64,000 bases of DNA from the NCBI GenBank assembly GCA_028288705.1, contig JAQBNH010000014.1, positions 62,001 through 126,000 of the forward strand, written 5' to 3'. The translations under genes were made by a program, and so were the position numbers. This DNA comes from Ferruginibacter sp. (GTDB taxonomy: Bacteria > Bacteroidota > Bacteroidia > Chitinophagales > Chitinophagaceae). This document shows, piece after piece, positions 8,108-16,987 of this stretch; the first letter of the stretch is position 1, and each line of letters opens with the position of its first letter. The notes beneath the pieces are model-generated. The model had not been told where the DNA came from. It made no database searches and saw only the letters and a list, made by a program, of their open reading frames with translations.

Positions 8108-8743
8108 TTAATTTGATGAGGTGAAATATTCTGCTACGCCAACGCGGGTAGCTTTCATAGCTTCTTTTCCTTCTTCCCAATTTGCCGGGCAAACCTCGCC
8201 ATGTTTCTGAACGTGCGTGTAGGCGTCGATCAGGCGAAGGTATTCCGCAACGTTTCGGCCAATCGGCATATGGTTAATGCCTTCATGAACTACGGTTCCT
8301 TCTTCATCAATAATATAAGTAGCGCGATAAGTTACATTATCACCTTCCAGCAATGTGCTGCCATTTTCATTTGTCGTTGCGGTAGCATCAAGGATGCCCA
8401 GGATGTTCGCCAGATTGCGGTTGCTGTCTGCGATCAGCGGATAGGTAATGCCTTCAATACCGCCATTATCTTTTGCCGTGTTCAACCACGCAAAGTGCAC
8501 TTCGGCAGTATCGCAGGAAGCGCCCACCAATAACGTGTTTCTTTTTTCAAATTCATGCTGTGCATCCTGGAAAGCGTGCAATTCTGTAGGGCATACAAAA
8601 GTGAAATCTTTCGGGTACCAGAAAAGTAAGATCTTCTTTTTCTCTGCTATGGCTTTTTCAAAGATGTTCAGTTTAAAAGTGTCGCCCATTTCGTCCATTG
8701 CGTTCACCGCGATGTTTGGGAATTGTTTGCCTACTGCTGTCAT
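8108..8743 (-). CDS. 2-Cys peroxiredoxin (AhpC/Prx1 type)
   Basis: It reduces hydrogen peroxide and organic peroxides. The 211 residues contain the peroxidatic Cys51 in DFTFVCPTELHAFQ and the resolving Cys185 in GEVCPANWEEG, the typical 2-Cys arrangement. Extra family signatures are GASCDTAEVHFAWLN and YPLIADSNRNLA. It is the first gene of an operon with thioredoxin and DUF6952, consistent with peroxide detoxification in the cytosol. A TACCTTTG minus-7 box lies about 50 nt upstream. Confidence 0.95.
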   Translation of the reverse strand: MTAVGKQFPNIAVNAMDEMGDTFKLNIFEKAIAEKKKILLFWYPKDFTFVCPTELHAFQDAQHEFEKRNTLLVGASCDTAEVHFAWLNTAKDNGGIEGITYPLIADSNRNLANILGILDATATTNENGSTLLEGDNVTYRATYIIDEEGTVVHEGINHMPIGRNVAEYLRLIDAYTHVQKHGEVCPANWEEGKEAMKATRVGVAEYFTSSN

Positions 8744-8794
8744 ATCTATTCAGTTTAAATGATTAACGTATACGAAAAGCTTGTTTTCGGGCCG

Positions 8795-8802
8795 CAAAGG
8801 TA
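8795..8802 (-). promoter_or_regulatory. Minus-7 box of the peroxiredoxin operon
   Basis: The minus strand reads TACCTTTG, fitting TAnnTTTG, and gives a leader of about 45 nt. A minus-33 with standard spacing is not evident, which may indicate an activator-dependent promoter. Confidence 0.45.
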
Positions 8803-8908
8803 AACCATTTAGGAGCGGATCTGGCGCTCAAACTGTTAAGAAACAATAAAATGAGATTGAAATGACACGGGCAGGTTTATTAGCGCGCTTTCGATGTAGC
8901 GGGAAAAA

Positions 8909-9379
8909 TCAGCGGTAGAATTTTAAAACTTTATCCAGGGCTTTTTGCAGTTTTTCCTGGTATTTCACGTCTTCGGGAAGCGGCGCACCGATATGGAAAA
9001 AGTAACCTTTGCCTGTTTCGTGCAGCTCCTCCTTGTTGTTTTCGGATTCATAATAAATGACCTGGTCGTCCTCTGAGCGGAGGATGATATAAAGATCGTA
9101 GGCTACTTCCCTGATTTTATTCATGGGAACCACCATGCGGGAGCGCGTATAGCCTGTATCGGAATGGTATCGGACAGTCAGGGATAACAGCCCGTCGCGG
9201 TTAATGGCAAATGTTGAGTCTACGGTCATTTTACCCTCAAATCCCCAATGTTGTACCGCGGATTTTTTTAAGATCTGGCTCAGCTGCTGTAAGAATTCCC
9301 GCTCAGCCTTTTGTTTTGATTGCGCCGCGGCTAAGAGGGTAAGAGTGCAGCAAGCCAAAAGCAACCATAATTTTCTCAT
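8909..9379 (-). CDS. Secreted hypothetical protein
   Basis: A 156-residue protein with a clear signal peptide (MRKLWLLLACCTLTLLAAAQ, cleavage probably after AAA-Q or AQ-S), so exported to the periplasm. The mature part has alternating beta strands and short helices (LSLTVRYHSDTGYTRSRMVV, EVAYDLYIILRSEDDQVIYY). No domain is recognised. It stands alone between the peroxiredoxin operon and the ribosomal block. Confidence 0.7.
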   Translation of the reverse strand: MRKLWLLLACCTLTLLAAAQSKQKAEREFLQQLSQILKKSAVQHWGFEGKMTVDSTFAINRDGLLSLTVRYHSDTGYTRSRMVVPMNKIREVAYDLYIILRSEDDQVIYYESENNKEELHETGKGYFFHIGAPLPEDVKYQEKLQKALDKVLKFYR

Positions 9380-9590
9380 GTTTTCCGGGATTTGTTCTAG
9401 TTGTTAGTAGAATAAGCTGGCGAAACTCCAATCGCCCATTTTCATTGGTTCACAGTATTACAAACATAATAAAAATCAGTTTTCCTTAAGATTTACATCT
9501 ATGAATCAGCAGATCTAAACTTTAAGAGCAAAATATTTACTGATTATCAATTCATTGCAAATGGCCGGTAAAAATTAGTGCTGAAATTTC

Positions 9591-9622
9591 TTGGATTCAA
9601 AGGCTGAGGACACTTACCTTTG
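9591..9622 (+). promoter_or_regulatory. Promoter of the rplM-rpsI operon
   Basis: TTG (9591-9593) and TACCTTTG (9615-9622) are 21 nt apart, close to the Bacteroidota minus-33/minus-7 layout. Transcription would begin about 9629, giving a leader of about 50 nt. Confidence 0.6.
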
Positions 9623-9638
9623 CACTCCAATTTAAAAA

Positions 9639-9658
9639 CCTGCGGGGATAGCTGCAGG
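9639..9658 (+). promoter_or_regulatory. Hairpin in the rplM leader
   Basis: CCTGC (9639-9643) pairs with GCAGG (9654-9658) around a 10-nt loop, between the promoter and the ATG. Ribosomal-protein leaders often bind their own product. Whether this is such a site is not known. Confidence 0.35.
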
Positions 9659-9678
9659 GTCATCTAAAAATTTGAACA

Positions 9679-10134
9679 ATGAGTAAATTACATTTCACTA
9701 CAAAACATGCGAACGAGGCTACTGTACAGCGTAACTGGTACGTTGTTGACGGTACTAATCAAACCGTTGGTCGTATGTGCGCAAAAATCGCTGCTGTTCT
9801 TCGTGGTAAGAACAAAGCTTATTACACCCCACACGTTGATTGTGGAGATTTTATCATCGTTACCAATTGCGATAAAGTAAAATTTACCGGCAATAAGATG
9901 GAAGATAAGATGTACCTCACTTTTAGTGGTTACCCGGGTGGTCAAAAAGGCGAAGCTGCTAAAAATTTATTGAAACGCAGGCCGGAAGCAGTTATTGAAA
10001 GAGCTGTAAAAGGTATGTTACCTAAAAACCGTTTAGGTCGCCAGATGTACAAAAAATTATTTGTATACGCCGGTGCAGAACATCCTCATGGTGCTCAGAA
10101 ACCTGCAGATTTAACCTTCAATAAAATTAAATAA
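9679..10134 (+). CDS. rplM: 50S ribosomal protein L13
   Basis: L13 is an early assembly protein of the large subunit. The 151 residues show the family pattern throughout: WYVVDGTNQTVGRMCAKIA, DCGDFIIVTNCDKVKFTGNK and VKGMLPKNRLGRQMYKKLFVYAG. Length is usual. It is cotranscribed with rpsI (46-bp gap), the standard pairing in bacteria. Codon use is that of a highly expressed gene, with many GTT, GCT and CGT codons. Confidence 0.99.
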   Translation: MSKLHFTTKHANEATVQRNWYVVDGTNQTVGRMCAKIAAVLRGKNKAYYTPHVDCGDFIIVTNCDKVKFTGNKMEDKMYLTFSGYPGGQKGEAAKNLLKRRPEAVIERAVKGMLPKNRLGRQMYKKLFVYAGAEHPHGAQKPADLTFNKIK

Positions 10135-10180
10135 TCAGTTAGCAACGCAATCGCCGCGCATAACCCGAAACAATAAATAA

Positions 10181-10570
10181 ATGGAAAAGCAAAAAAACGC
10201 AGTTGGCCGCAGAAAAGAAGCTGTAACACGTGTTTTCCTTAGCAAAGGAGACGGTGCCATCACAGTTAACGGCAAAGACTATAAAGTATATTTCCCATTG
10301 GTGTACCTGCAAAACCAGGTAGAAGCGCCTCTGAAAACAGTTGAAGCTGCTGACAAATTCAGCATCGTGATCAATGCTACCGGTGGTGGTGTGAAAGGTC
10401 AGGCTGAAGCTGCTAAACTGGGTATCGCCCGTGCACTTCTTGAAGTGAGCGCTGATTACCGTCCGGCTTTAAAAGCTGCTGGTTTATTGAAACGTGATCC
10501 ACGTAGTGTTGAGCGTAAAAAACCAGGTAAGAAAAAAGCAAGGAAAAGCTTCCAGTTCAGCAAACGTTAA
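10181..10570 (+). CDS. rpsI: 30S ribosomal protein S9
   Basis: S9 binds the head of the small subunit, with its C-terminal tail reaching the P-site tRNA. The 129 residues include VGRRKEAVTRVFL, ATGGGVKGQAEAAKLGIARA and the basic tail RDPRSVERKKPGKKKARKSF ending in the conserved FSKR. It follows rplM directly. Confidence 0.99.
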   Translation: MEKQKNAVGRRKEAVTRVFLSKGDGAITVNGKDYKVYFPLVYLQNQVEAPLKTVEAADKFSIVINATGGGVKGQAEAAKLGIARALLEVSADYRPALKAAGLLKRDPRSVERKKPGKKKARKSFQFSKR

Positions 10571-10670
10571 TATCATTTTAGCGTTAACGGCTGAAAGTTT
10601 ATGGGCAGTGCCTTTTACAACCAGCTTTGCAGCAACAACATTCAATACATAAATTACTTAATAATAAACA

Positions 10671-11564
10671 ATGGAAAATAACACTTCCTTACAACAGCAA
10701 CTTTTAGAAGCAGGCGTTCACTTTGGTCACCTGAAGAAAAAGTGGAACCCGAAAATGTTGCCTTACATTTTTGCTGAGAAAAAAGGTATTCACATCATCG
10801 ATCTGAACAAAACCGTAGAAGGTTTGCAGGAAGCTGCTTCAGCAATGAAAGCAATCGCCCGCAGCGGTAAAAAGATCATGTTTGTTGCCACTAAAAAACA
10901 AGCGAAAGAAATCGTAATGGAAAGCGCAAAACGCGTGAATATGCCATTCGTTACCGAACGCTGGTTAGGTGGTATGCTTACCAACTTCAACACGGTTCGT
11001 AAGAGCGTGAAGAAAATGCAGAGCATCGAAAAAATGCTGGGCGACGGTAGTGCAGAAAGCCTGACAAAAAAAGAACGTTTAACGCTGACACGCGATAAAG
11101 ATAAAATGGAGAAAGTACTGGGTGGTATCGCACAGATCAGCCGCGTACCAGCTGCTTTATTCATGGTGGATATTGGCCATGAGCATATCGCTCTTGCAGA
11201 AGCAAAACGTTTAAACATCAACACTTTCGGAATGGTGGATACCAACTGCGATCCAAACAAAGTTGATTTCGCTATCCCGGCAAATGATGATGCAACAAAA
11301 TCTATCGCTATCATCGTAAACTACATCACCGCTGCAATTGCAGAAGGTCTTGCAGAACGCCAGGCGAATAAAGATGATGATGATTACAGCGATTCAGAAG
11401 AAAGCGCAGAAGCTAAAGCAGCTCGTTTCGAACAGAAGCAAGGTGAAGGTGACGATCGTGGCAAACGTGCCCGTGGTGCAGCTCCAACCAAACGCCGTGT
11501 TCCGGGACCAGGTGCAGGTGGACGTCGCCCGGCAGCTGGTGGACCAGCAGCAGGCCCGCGCTAA
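10671..11564 (+). CDS. rpsB: 30S ribosomal protein S2
   Basis: S2 of the small subunit, 297 residues. The core is typical: LLEAGVHFGHLKKKWNPKM, WLGGMLTNFNTVRKS, FMVDIGHEHIALAEAKRLNI. It carries a C-terminal tail of about 60 residues beyond the core, first acidic (DDDDYSDSEES) then Arg/Gly/Pro/Ala-rich. Such low-complexity tails are seen in Bacteroidota S2. A 100-bp gap separates it from rpsI. It heads the rpsB-tsf pair. Confidence 0.99.
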   Translation: MENNTSLQQQLLEAGVHFGHLKKKWNPKMLPYIFAEKKGIHIIDLNKTVEGLQEAASAMKAIARSGKKIMFVATKKQAKEIVMESAKRVNMPFVTERWLGGMLTNFNTVRKSVKKMQSIEKMLGDGSAESLTKKERLTLTRDKDKMEKVLGGIAQISRVPAALFMVDIGHEHIALAEAKRLNINTFGMVDTNCDPNKVDFAIPANDDATKSIAIIVNYITAAIAEGLAERQANKDDDDYSDSEESAEAKAARFEQKQGEGDDRGKRARGAAPTKRRVPGPGAGGRRPAAGGPAAGPR

Positions 11565-11601
11565 TGATTAACTGAATTCTTAAATTACAATTAGTATCAA
11601 G

Positions 11602-12426
11602 ATGAGTGTAACAATAACAGCAGCAGATATCAATAAACTACGCCAGGCAACTGGTGCCGGCATGTTGGATTGCCGCAAAGCCTTAACTGAAAGTAACGGT
11701 GACTTCGAAGCCGCTATCGATTGGTTACGCAAACAAGGACAGAAAGTTGCCGCAAAACGCAGCGACCGTGAAGCAAAAGAAGGGGTGATCCTTGCTAAAA
11801 CAACAGCAGATCATAAAGCAGGTATCGTACTTTGTATCAGTTGCGAAACTGATTTCGTAAGTAAGAATGCCGATTTCGTGGCATTCGCTACAAGCATCGC
11901 TGATGCTGCAGTTGCCAACAACGTTAAATCTGTAGACGAACTGAACGCAGTTGAAATCAACGGCGCAAAAGTATCGGACATGATCAACGATAAACTTGCT
12001 TCAATCGGCGAAAAAATCGAAGTGTCTAAATTCGAAAGAGTAGAAGCACCATTCGTTGCCAGTTACATCCATGGTTCAAACCGTATGGGTGTTTTGGTAG
12101 GCATGAGCAAAGAAGCAGAAGAAGCAGGTAAAGATGTTGCGATGCAAATTGCAGCGATGAACCCGCTTGGTGTTGATGAAAATTCAATTCCTGCTGATGT
12201 GATCGAAAGAGAAAAAAATATCGCAATCGATGTGGTAAAAGCAGAAGGTAAACCTGCAGAAATGGCTGAAAAGATTGCCATGGGTAAACTGAACAAATTC
12301 TTTAAGGATAACACACTGATGGCCCAGGCCTTTGTAAAAGACGGCAACAAATCTGTAGCTGACTATTTGAAGAGCGTGGACGCAGACCTTAAGGTGACTG
12401 AATTTAAAAGAGTTGCTTTAGGTTAA
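11602..12426 (+). CDS. tsf: Elongation factor Ts
   Basis: EF-Ts is the nucleotide exchange factor for EF-Tu. The 274 residues begin with a UBA-like domain (INKLRQATGAGMLDCRKALTE) followed by SETDFVSKN-like CETDFVSKN and the two-part dimer core with VAMQIAAMNPLGVD. It lies 37 bp after rpsB in the classical rpsB-tsf arrangement and is followed by a terminator. Confidence 0.99.
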   Translation: MSVTITAADINKLRQATGAGMLDCRKALTESNGDFEAAIDWLRKQGQKVAAKRSDREAKEGVILAKTTADHKAGIVLCISCETDFVSKNADFVAFATSIADAAVANNVKSVDELNAVEINGAKVSDMINDKLASIGEKIEVSKFERVEAPFVASYIHGSNRMGVLVGMSKEAEEAGKDVAMQIAAMNPLGVDENSIPADVIEREKNIAIDVVKAEGKPAEMAEKIAMGKLNKFFKDNTLMAQAFVKDGNKSVADYLKSVDADLKVTEFKRVALG

Positions 12427-12442
12427 TTCCAAATCATATTAT

Positions 12443-12470
12443 TAAACCCGGTTATTTACCGGGTTTTTTA
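12443..12470 (+). terminator. Terminator after tsf
   Basis: AACCCGG (12445-12451) pairs with CCGGGTT (12459-12465) around TTATTTA, followed by six T residues. It separates the rpsB-tsf unit from pyrH. Confidence 0.85.
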
Positions 12471-12560
12471 TTGCCCATTTTTTAATAAGCACTTAAAGCA
12501 ACGCGGTTCTTACCGCCTGAGCAACAAAAAAAATATATCTTAGTAACCATAAATCTTATT

Positions 12561-13271
12561 ATGCTTCCAAAATATAAACGCATTCTCTTAAAACTTTCCG
12601 GCGAATCTTTAATGGGCGATAAAAATTTCGGCCTGGATTCTGATGTTATTGCACAATATGCGCAGGAGATCAAACAGATCACCGAAATGGGCGTACAGGT
12701 TGCTATCGTAATCGGTGGTGGAAATATTTACCGCGGGATGAACGAAGCTGAAACAGGCATTGAACGGGCGCAGGGAGATTATATGGGCATGCTGGCGACT
12801 GTTATCAACGGGATGGCTTTACAGGCCGGGCTGGAAAAAGCAGGCGTATACACCCGTTTACAAAGTGCGATCAAAATGGAACAGATCGCTGAACCTTATA
12901 TTCGTCGCCGTGCCATGCGCCACCTCGAAAAAGGCCGTGTCGTGATCTTTGGTGCCGGCACCGGGAATCCTTATTTTACTACGGATACCGCCGGTTCTTT
13001 ACGGGCCATCGAGATCAAAGCGGATGTTATCTTAAAAGGAACAAGAGTAGACGGTATCTACACAGCGGATCCTGAAAAAGATCCTTCAGCAACAAGGTTT
13101 GAAAAAATCTCTTTCGCAGAATGTATCTCTAAAAATTTGAAGGTAATGGACATGACGGCCTTTACCCTTTGCATGGAAAACGAATTGCCCATCGTTGTAT
13201 TTGATATGAACAAACAAGGCAATTTGATGAGCGTTGTTACCGGCGAAAAAGTGGGAACACTGGTAAGTTAA
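12561..13271 (+). CDS. pyrH: UMP kinase
   Basis: PyrH phosphorylates UMP to UDP in pyrimidine nucleotide synthesis. The 236 residues match the bacterial amino-acid-kinase-fold enzyme: [40 protein letters not shown] and [14 protein letters not shown]. It comes after tsf, as in many bacteria (rpsB-tsf-pyrH-frr). Here a terminator lies before it and frr is not adjacent. Confidence 0.99.
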   Translation: MLPKYKRILLKLSGESLMGDKNFGLDSDVIAQYAQEIKQITEMGVQVAIVIGGGNIYRGMNEAETGIERAQGDYMGMLATVINGMALQAGLEKAGVYTRLQSAIKMEQIAEPYIRRRAMRHLEKGRVVIFGAGTGNPYFTTDTAGSLRAIEIKADVILKGTRVDGIYTADPEKDPSATRFEKISFAECISKNLKVMDMTAFTLCMENELPIVVFDMNKQGNLMSVVTGEKVGTLVS

Positions 13272-13298
13272 TTTTAATTCTCTCAAGATGATTTCATA

Positions 13299-13330
13299 AA
13301 AAAAGCTGCCTAAATCCAGGCAGCTTTTTA
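13299..13330. terminator. Bidirectional terminator
   Basis: AAAAGCTGCC (13301-13310) pairs with GGCAGCTTTT (13319-13328) around an 8-nt loop, with A and T tracts on both sides. It lies between pyrH and the convergent sigma-factor operon and can serve both. Confidence 0.85.
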
Positions 13331-13351
13331 CTTTCCCCAAAGTAAAAAAAA

Positions 13352-14332
13352 CTATAGACTGTTCAAATAATTAATGATCGTGGTTAATGGCGTTTTCACG
13401 GGCGTTATATTTACCAATTGTGGCAACGTAGAAGCGCCCAAAGGCACTGTTACTGCGGCCTGCTGTGCAAAATAATAATCATTCCCTTGTTTTGACATAA
13501 CAATAATTGTTACAGCTTTGTTCACTGGAACTGGCCCGGATGAAAACCTGCGTAAAGAAGGCTCCGCATTTAAAGCGACAACAGCGTTCACATCATTGAA
13601 AGCGAGATAAACCATCGTGTTCGCATTGGTATAATTTGAAGGCAGTTTCGTTACGAGGCTTGTTTGAGAAAGCAAAGCCGTGTCATAAAACTGCGCGGCG
13701 TTGATCCAGCGTAAATGGTTCGTGAGGATCTCGTAAGATGTACTCGTCACAGCCACTTTGTTATTTGCCGTATCCGAATTTACATTCCAGGAGATCGCTG
13801 CTGCTGTTTCTTCCCCATTAAATATTTTTAACACAGAACTTACGGGCGTCGTATTAAATTTCAGGTTAATCCTTTTGCCTTGTAGCAACTGGAGGTCGGC
13901 GGAGTCTTTCCTAAAATTGAGGTAGATCGCGCCGCCCGAAATTAGGGTACGGTTTGCAGCCTGGGAAGGCGTGCGCATCCTGATAAAATCACCCTTTGTT
14001 TTTAAAAGCAAAGACTGAACAATTATCCTGCCTGTGGCAACCTGGCCGTTAGCTGTGGTTAATGAACCAGCCGGAATTGTTCCCTGTAAACCGCGAAGCG
14101 TTAAAAAGCTGCTATTGTTAGCCGTTAGTTCAACGCTGTCAACGTTGAGCGGCAACACCAGGCTGTTACGCAACGCAGACACAGGCATTGCAGAACTGAT
14201 CGTGGCCTGCCAAACCGTATCAGCGCCGGCAGCCTGCCCGGGATCAGGCAGAAAATATTCTACGTCTTTCTGGCAACTGCTTAAAGCTGCTGCAATAAGG
14301 CAAAGCGATATGATGTTTTTGATGCGTTGCAT
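13352..14332 (-). CDS. Hypothetical lipoprotein
   Basis: A 326-residue protein with a lipoprotein signal (LIAAALSSCQKD, Cys about residue 20). The mature part is Ser/Thr/Asn-rich and beta-strand-rich, without a domain I can name. The region MVYLAFNDVNAVVALNAEPS resembles a repeated Ig-like or DUF4397-type strand pattern, but the match is weak. It is the third gene of the sigma-factor operon and may be the cargo controlled by that sigma factor. Confidence 0.7.
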   Translation of the reverse strand: MQRIKNIISLCLIAAALSSCQKDVEYFLPDPGQAAGADTVWQATISSAMPVSALRNSLVLPLNVDSVELTANNSSFLTLRGLQGTIPAGSLTTANGQVATGRIIVQSLLLKTKGDFIRMRTPSQAANRTLISGGAIYLNFRKDSADLQLLQGKRINLKFNTTPVSSVLKIFNGEETAAAISWNVNSDTANNKVAVTSTSYEILTNHLRWINAAQFYDTALLSQTSLVTKLPSNYTNANTMVYLAFNDVNAVVALNAEPSLRRFSSGPVPVNKAVTIIVMSKQGNDYYFAQQAAVTVPLGASTLPQLVNITPVKTPLTTIINYLNSL

Positions 14333-14380
14333 AATTATTCTCCTGTTAGATTCTGTTCATGAAGGTTATGTTGCCTGCGC

Positions 14381-15733
14381 TTATAAATCTACCCGGATCC
14401 CTAAACGCAGTCCGGCTATATTGTTATGTTGTTTGAAGGTGATTTCTGGTTTACTTGCCGGCGACACATTGTAGCGGAAATACGGCTCAGCCAGAAGATG
14501 CAGCTGCTCATTCAATTTATAATACACAGAAACAGCGCCCATAAATCCTACCCCGATATTGCTTCGGAACTGGTAGGGTGAATTATTTTTTCCTGTGCCG
14601 ATCGCCGCCAGGTCATTATTGTAATCCGGCAAATAACCTTTCTGCCAGCTATGAATATTTACTACCGGCCCTGCATTGATATTCGCATGTAATCTTCCAT
14701 TCCCCAGTTCATAACCGATCAGTAACGGAATATCTAACGTCCGGTATTTATTCGTGCTGCTTTTATATTGCGTTCCTGTTATGGTATAACTTCCGGTGGT
14801 GTCTCCTGTATTGCTGATCAGGTAAACAGTTTGCACGATGCTTCCGGATTTATATTCCAGCTTCTCATTCACCTGGCTATAATTAATTCCGGCGCGAACA
14901 CTCATGCCATTATTAAAAACTTTCGTGTAACGCAGGCCCACGCTGTATGCCAGCGCAACACTGGTGAACTCTTTCCGTTTTTGGGCATAAGCAGAACTGC
15001 CCGTGTCTGAGAAAGTACGGAAGATATAATCCGGCCCGGCATATAGCTCAAAATACCTTTTGTTACCTGCGGCATTTTCTTCGATCGTTGGACAAGGAAT
15101 GAAGAAATTCAAATGCTGCTTTTCGCGAAGTTGCAGATCATGGCGTGTGGCAGACTGAAGATGAAAATATCCGGCGCTGTCTTGTAAATAGAAAGCGCTT
15201 GATAGAACCCGGTCAGTATTCATTTCGGTTTTGATATCATCGTCATCTTTCACATATGAAACTGTGCTTTTATCAGTTGAATTCTCCCTTGCAATTGTTG
15301 AAGTCCTTTTGCTGCGACCCGGTAGCAAATTATTATCATCCAAAACAGGGCTGGTAGAGTTTGATCCAGTCGTGTTATCGGGCTTCAGATTTTTACCTGT
15401 TTCAGCAATTGTATGATCCTCCTGGTTAACCGGCATTCCTATCGCCAGTTGATCCGCAGGGGTTTTATTGGTTCCTGTATTTTCATTTGCAGTAGTGTTC
15501 GTTGTCGAAGACGGGTTGCTAAGCCTATTTGAGAAATATAGCGCCGCACCGCCTCCGAGGATCGCTACCAAAGCAATAAGGGCTGCGGGCTTCTGCAACA
15601 GCTGAAACCAAAAACCGAAGGGCCGGCGTTTTTCTTTACGCGCCATGATCTTCTCCCAGATCTCGGGGGGAACTTCCGGCTGGTAACCGGAGAACTGGCT
15701 TTTTATATGCTCATCGAAAGAATGTTGTTTCAT
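14381..15733 (-). CDS. Anti-sigma-like N-terminus fused to outer-membrane beta-barrel protein
   Basis: The 450-residue protein has two parts. The first 60 residues are cytoplasmic-like (FDEHIKSQFSGYQPEVPPEIWEKIM), followed by one transmembrane helix (PAALIALVAILGGGAALYF, about 49-67). After a disordered Asn/Thr/Ser linker, residues about 215-450 alternate strands in the manner of a PorT/OmpW-like beta-barrel (YFELYAGPDYIFRTF, VALAYSVGLRYTKVF) ending in AGLRLGIRVDL. It overlaps the sigma factor gene by 4 bp (ATGA), so the two are coupled. A membrane-anchored regulator of the sigma factor is plausible. How one chain could serve both membranes is unclear. Confidence 0.75.
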   Translation of the reverse strand: MKQHSFDEHIKSQFSGYQPEVPPEIWEKIMARKEKRRPFGFWFQLLQKPAALIALVAILGGGAALYFSNRLSNPSSTTNTTANENTGTNKTPADQLAIGMPVNQEDHTIAETGKNLKPDNTTGSNSTSPVLDDNNLLPGRSKRTSTIARENSTDKSTVSYVKDDDDIKTEMNTDRVLSSAFYLQDSAGYFHLQSATRHDLQLREKQHLNFFIPCPTIEENAAGNKRYFELYAGPDYIFRTFSDTGSSAYAQKRKEFTSVALAYSVGLRYTKVFNNGMSVRAGINYSQVNEKLEYKSGSIVQTVYLISNTGDTTGSYTITGTQYKSSTNKYRTLDIPLLIGYELGNGRLHANINAGPVVNIHSWQKGYLPDYNNDLAAIGTGKNNSPYQFRSNIGVGFMGAVSVYYKLNEQLHLLAEPYFRYNVSPASKPEITFKQHNNIAGLRLGIRVDL

Positions 15734-16272
15734 ACCGCCACCTTTTGTAATTGTAATAATTGTTTTTGCAATAAATGCCTGGCCTTCACTAACTGGCTGC
15801 GGCTCGTCCCGGGTTGAATGCCGAGCATTTCGGCGATCTCTTCATGCGCATAACCTTCGATCACGTACAGGTTAAAAATTAACCTGTATCCATCCGGCAA
15901 ATTATTGATCAGCACGAGCAAATCCTTTTCTGTAAGATGACCGTAAGCGGGTGGTTCCGAAAGATCGCCGGGCAGATCTTTCATCTCCTGGCCGGTTAGC
16001 TCTTTGCTATACCGCGTGAGTGAATATTTCTTCAACGCTGTATTTACCACAACCCGCCGGATCCAGCCTTCAAAAGACCCCTCAAATTTGAACTGGTGAA
16101 TCTTGTTAAACACTTTGATAAAAGCATCCTGCAAGATATCCTCGGCATCGTCAGCATTACGGGCATAGCGATGGCATACGCCAAGCATAGGCGCAGCAAA
16201 GCGGCTGAAAAGTTCTTTTTGGTAAGCCGCTTCCTCCCTAATACAACCCGTTATCAGTTCTGTTTCCGTCAA
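15730..16272 (-). CDS. ECF RNA polymerase sigma factor
   Basis: A sigma-70 family protein of 180 residues with only regions 2 and 4. Region 2 reads YARNADDAEDILQDAFIKVFNKI (about 36-58), and region 4 reads GYAHEEIAEMLGIQPGTSRSQLVKAR (about 139-164). It is the first gene of a three-gene operon whose second product has a transmembrane anti-sigma-like N-terminus. Its target promoters cannot be told from this window. Confidence 0.93.
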   Translation of the reverse strand: MTETELITGCIREEAAYQKELFSRFAAPMLGVCHRYARNADDAEDILQDAFIKVFNKIHQFKFEGSFEGWIRRVVVNTALKKYSLTRYSKELTGQEMKDLPGDLSEPPAYGHLTEKDLLVLINNLPDGYRLIFNLYVIEGYAHEEIAEMLGIQPGTSRSQLVKARHLLQKQLLQLQKVAV

Positions 16273-16409
16273 ATTGAAGCCAGATTAGTGCAGCGTTGAC
16301 TATAAGACGCCCGCAGGTTAGTTTATGTTGCCCGGCCGTATAAAATCTCTGGAAGAAATTGTTGCTCCGGCTGGGTAAACAAGTTAATTTACCGGCAATT
16401 AATAAAGAT

Positions 16410-16922
16410 ATGCTATCAGAAAAGCAAATACAACAGTTGAAAGCGGAGAATGAACTGCTGGTTTTGCAACTGGAGGATGTGAACGATGCCATCTCCCGGC
16501 GGGAGACCGAACTGGCAGGGTTAAGAGAAACTGCCGTGACAGCAAAGCAACTTAAAAGTAAACTAGACCTTAACCTCTTCGAGTTTGAACAGATGCAGGA
16601 CCATATCGGCCGGCAGCAGCAGGAAGAAGCGGGCAGTAATGAACGGATGGAGGAGATAGAAAAAGAGTTGCTCCAGACCATGAAAGCAGAACAGCAATTT
16701 GCCCTGATCAGCGAAAAATACCAAAGCCTGCAGGCAGATTTGTCTGACACCAGCAATGAACTCGATGAAGCGGCACGGTTATATAAAAGAGTGAGCGAAC
16801 TTAAGGCAAAACTAGCCGCCTGTGAAAGTGAACTGGAATTAACTAAGCTTGAGGTGGAAAGCCTGCGTGATGAATTGGGTGAAGTTCGGGCACTAAACTC
16901 CATGTTGCTGAAAAACAGGTAG
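16410..16922 (+). CDS. Predicted coiled-coil protein
   Basis: A 170-residue protein from the ATG at 16410; an upstream TTG at 16359 is possible but less likely. Almost the whole chain shows heptad-like patterns rich in E, L, K and Q (IQQLKAENELLVLQLED, ELKAKLAACESELELTKLEV), so a long coiled coil is expected. There is no signal peptide or membrane helix. It is divergent from the sigma factor. Function unknown. A longer frame on the opposite strand is Ser-rich and unlike any protein. Confidence 0.6.
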   Translation: MLSEKQIQQLKAENELLVLQLEDVNDAISRRETELAGLRETAVTAKQLKSKLDLNLFEFEQMQDHIGRQQQEEAGSNERMEEIEKELLQTMKAEQQFALISEKYQSLQADLSDTSNELDEAARLYKRVSELKAKLAACESELELTKLEVESLRDELGEVRALNSMLLKNR

Positions 16923-16987
16923 GCTCGCCTTCGGACAAATATTTTTTTTATCTTATCTTTTATTTTTCTACCCTTAAAAAGCAAATA

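Larger units (their letters stand above)
9380..9678. other. Intergenic region between divergent genes
   Basis: It carries the rplM promoter and leader on the plus strand (9591-9658). On the minus strand a possible minus-7 box TATGTTTG (9461-9468) could serve the secreted protein gene. The remainder is A/T-rich and shows no further gene or repeat. Confidence 0.5.
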
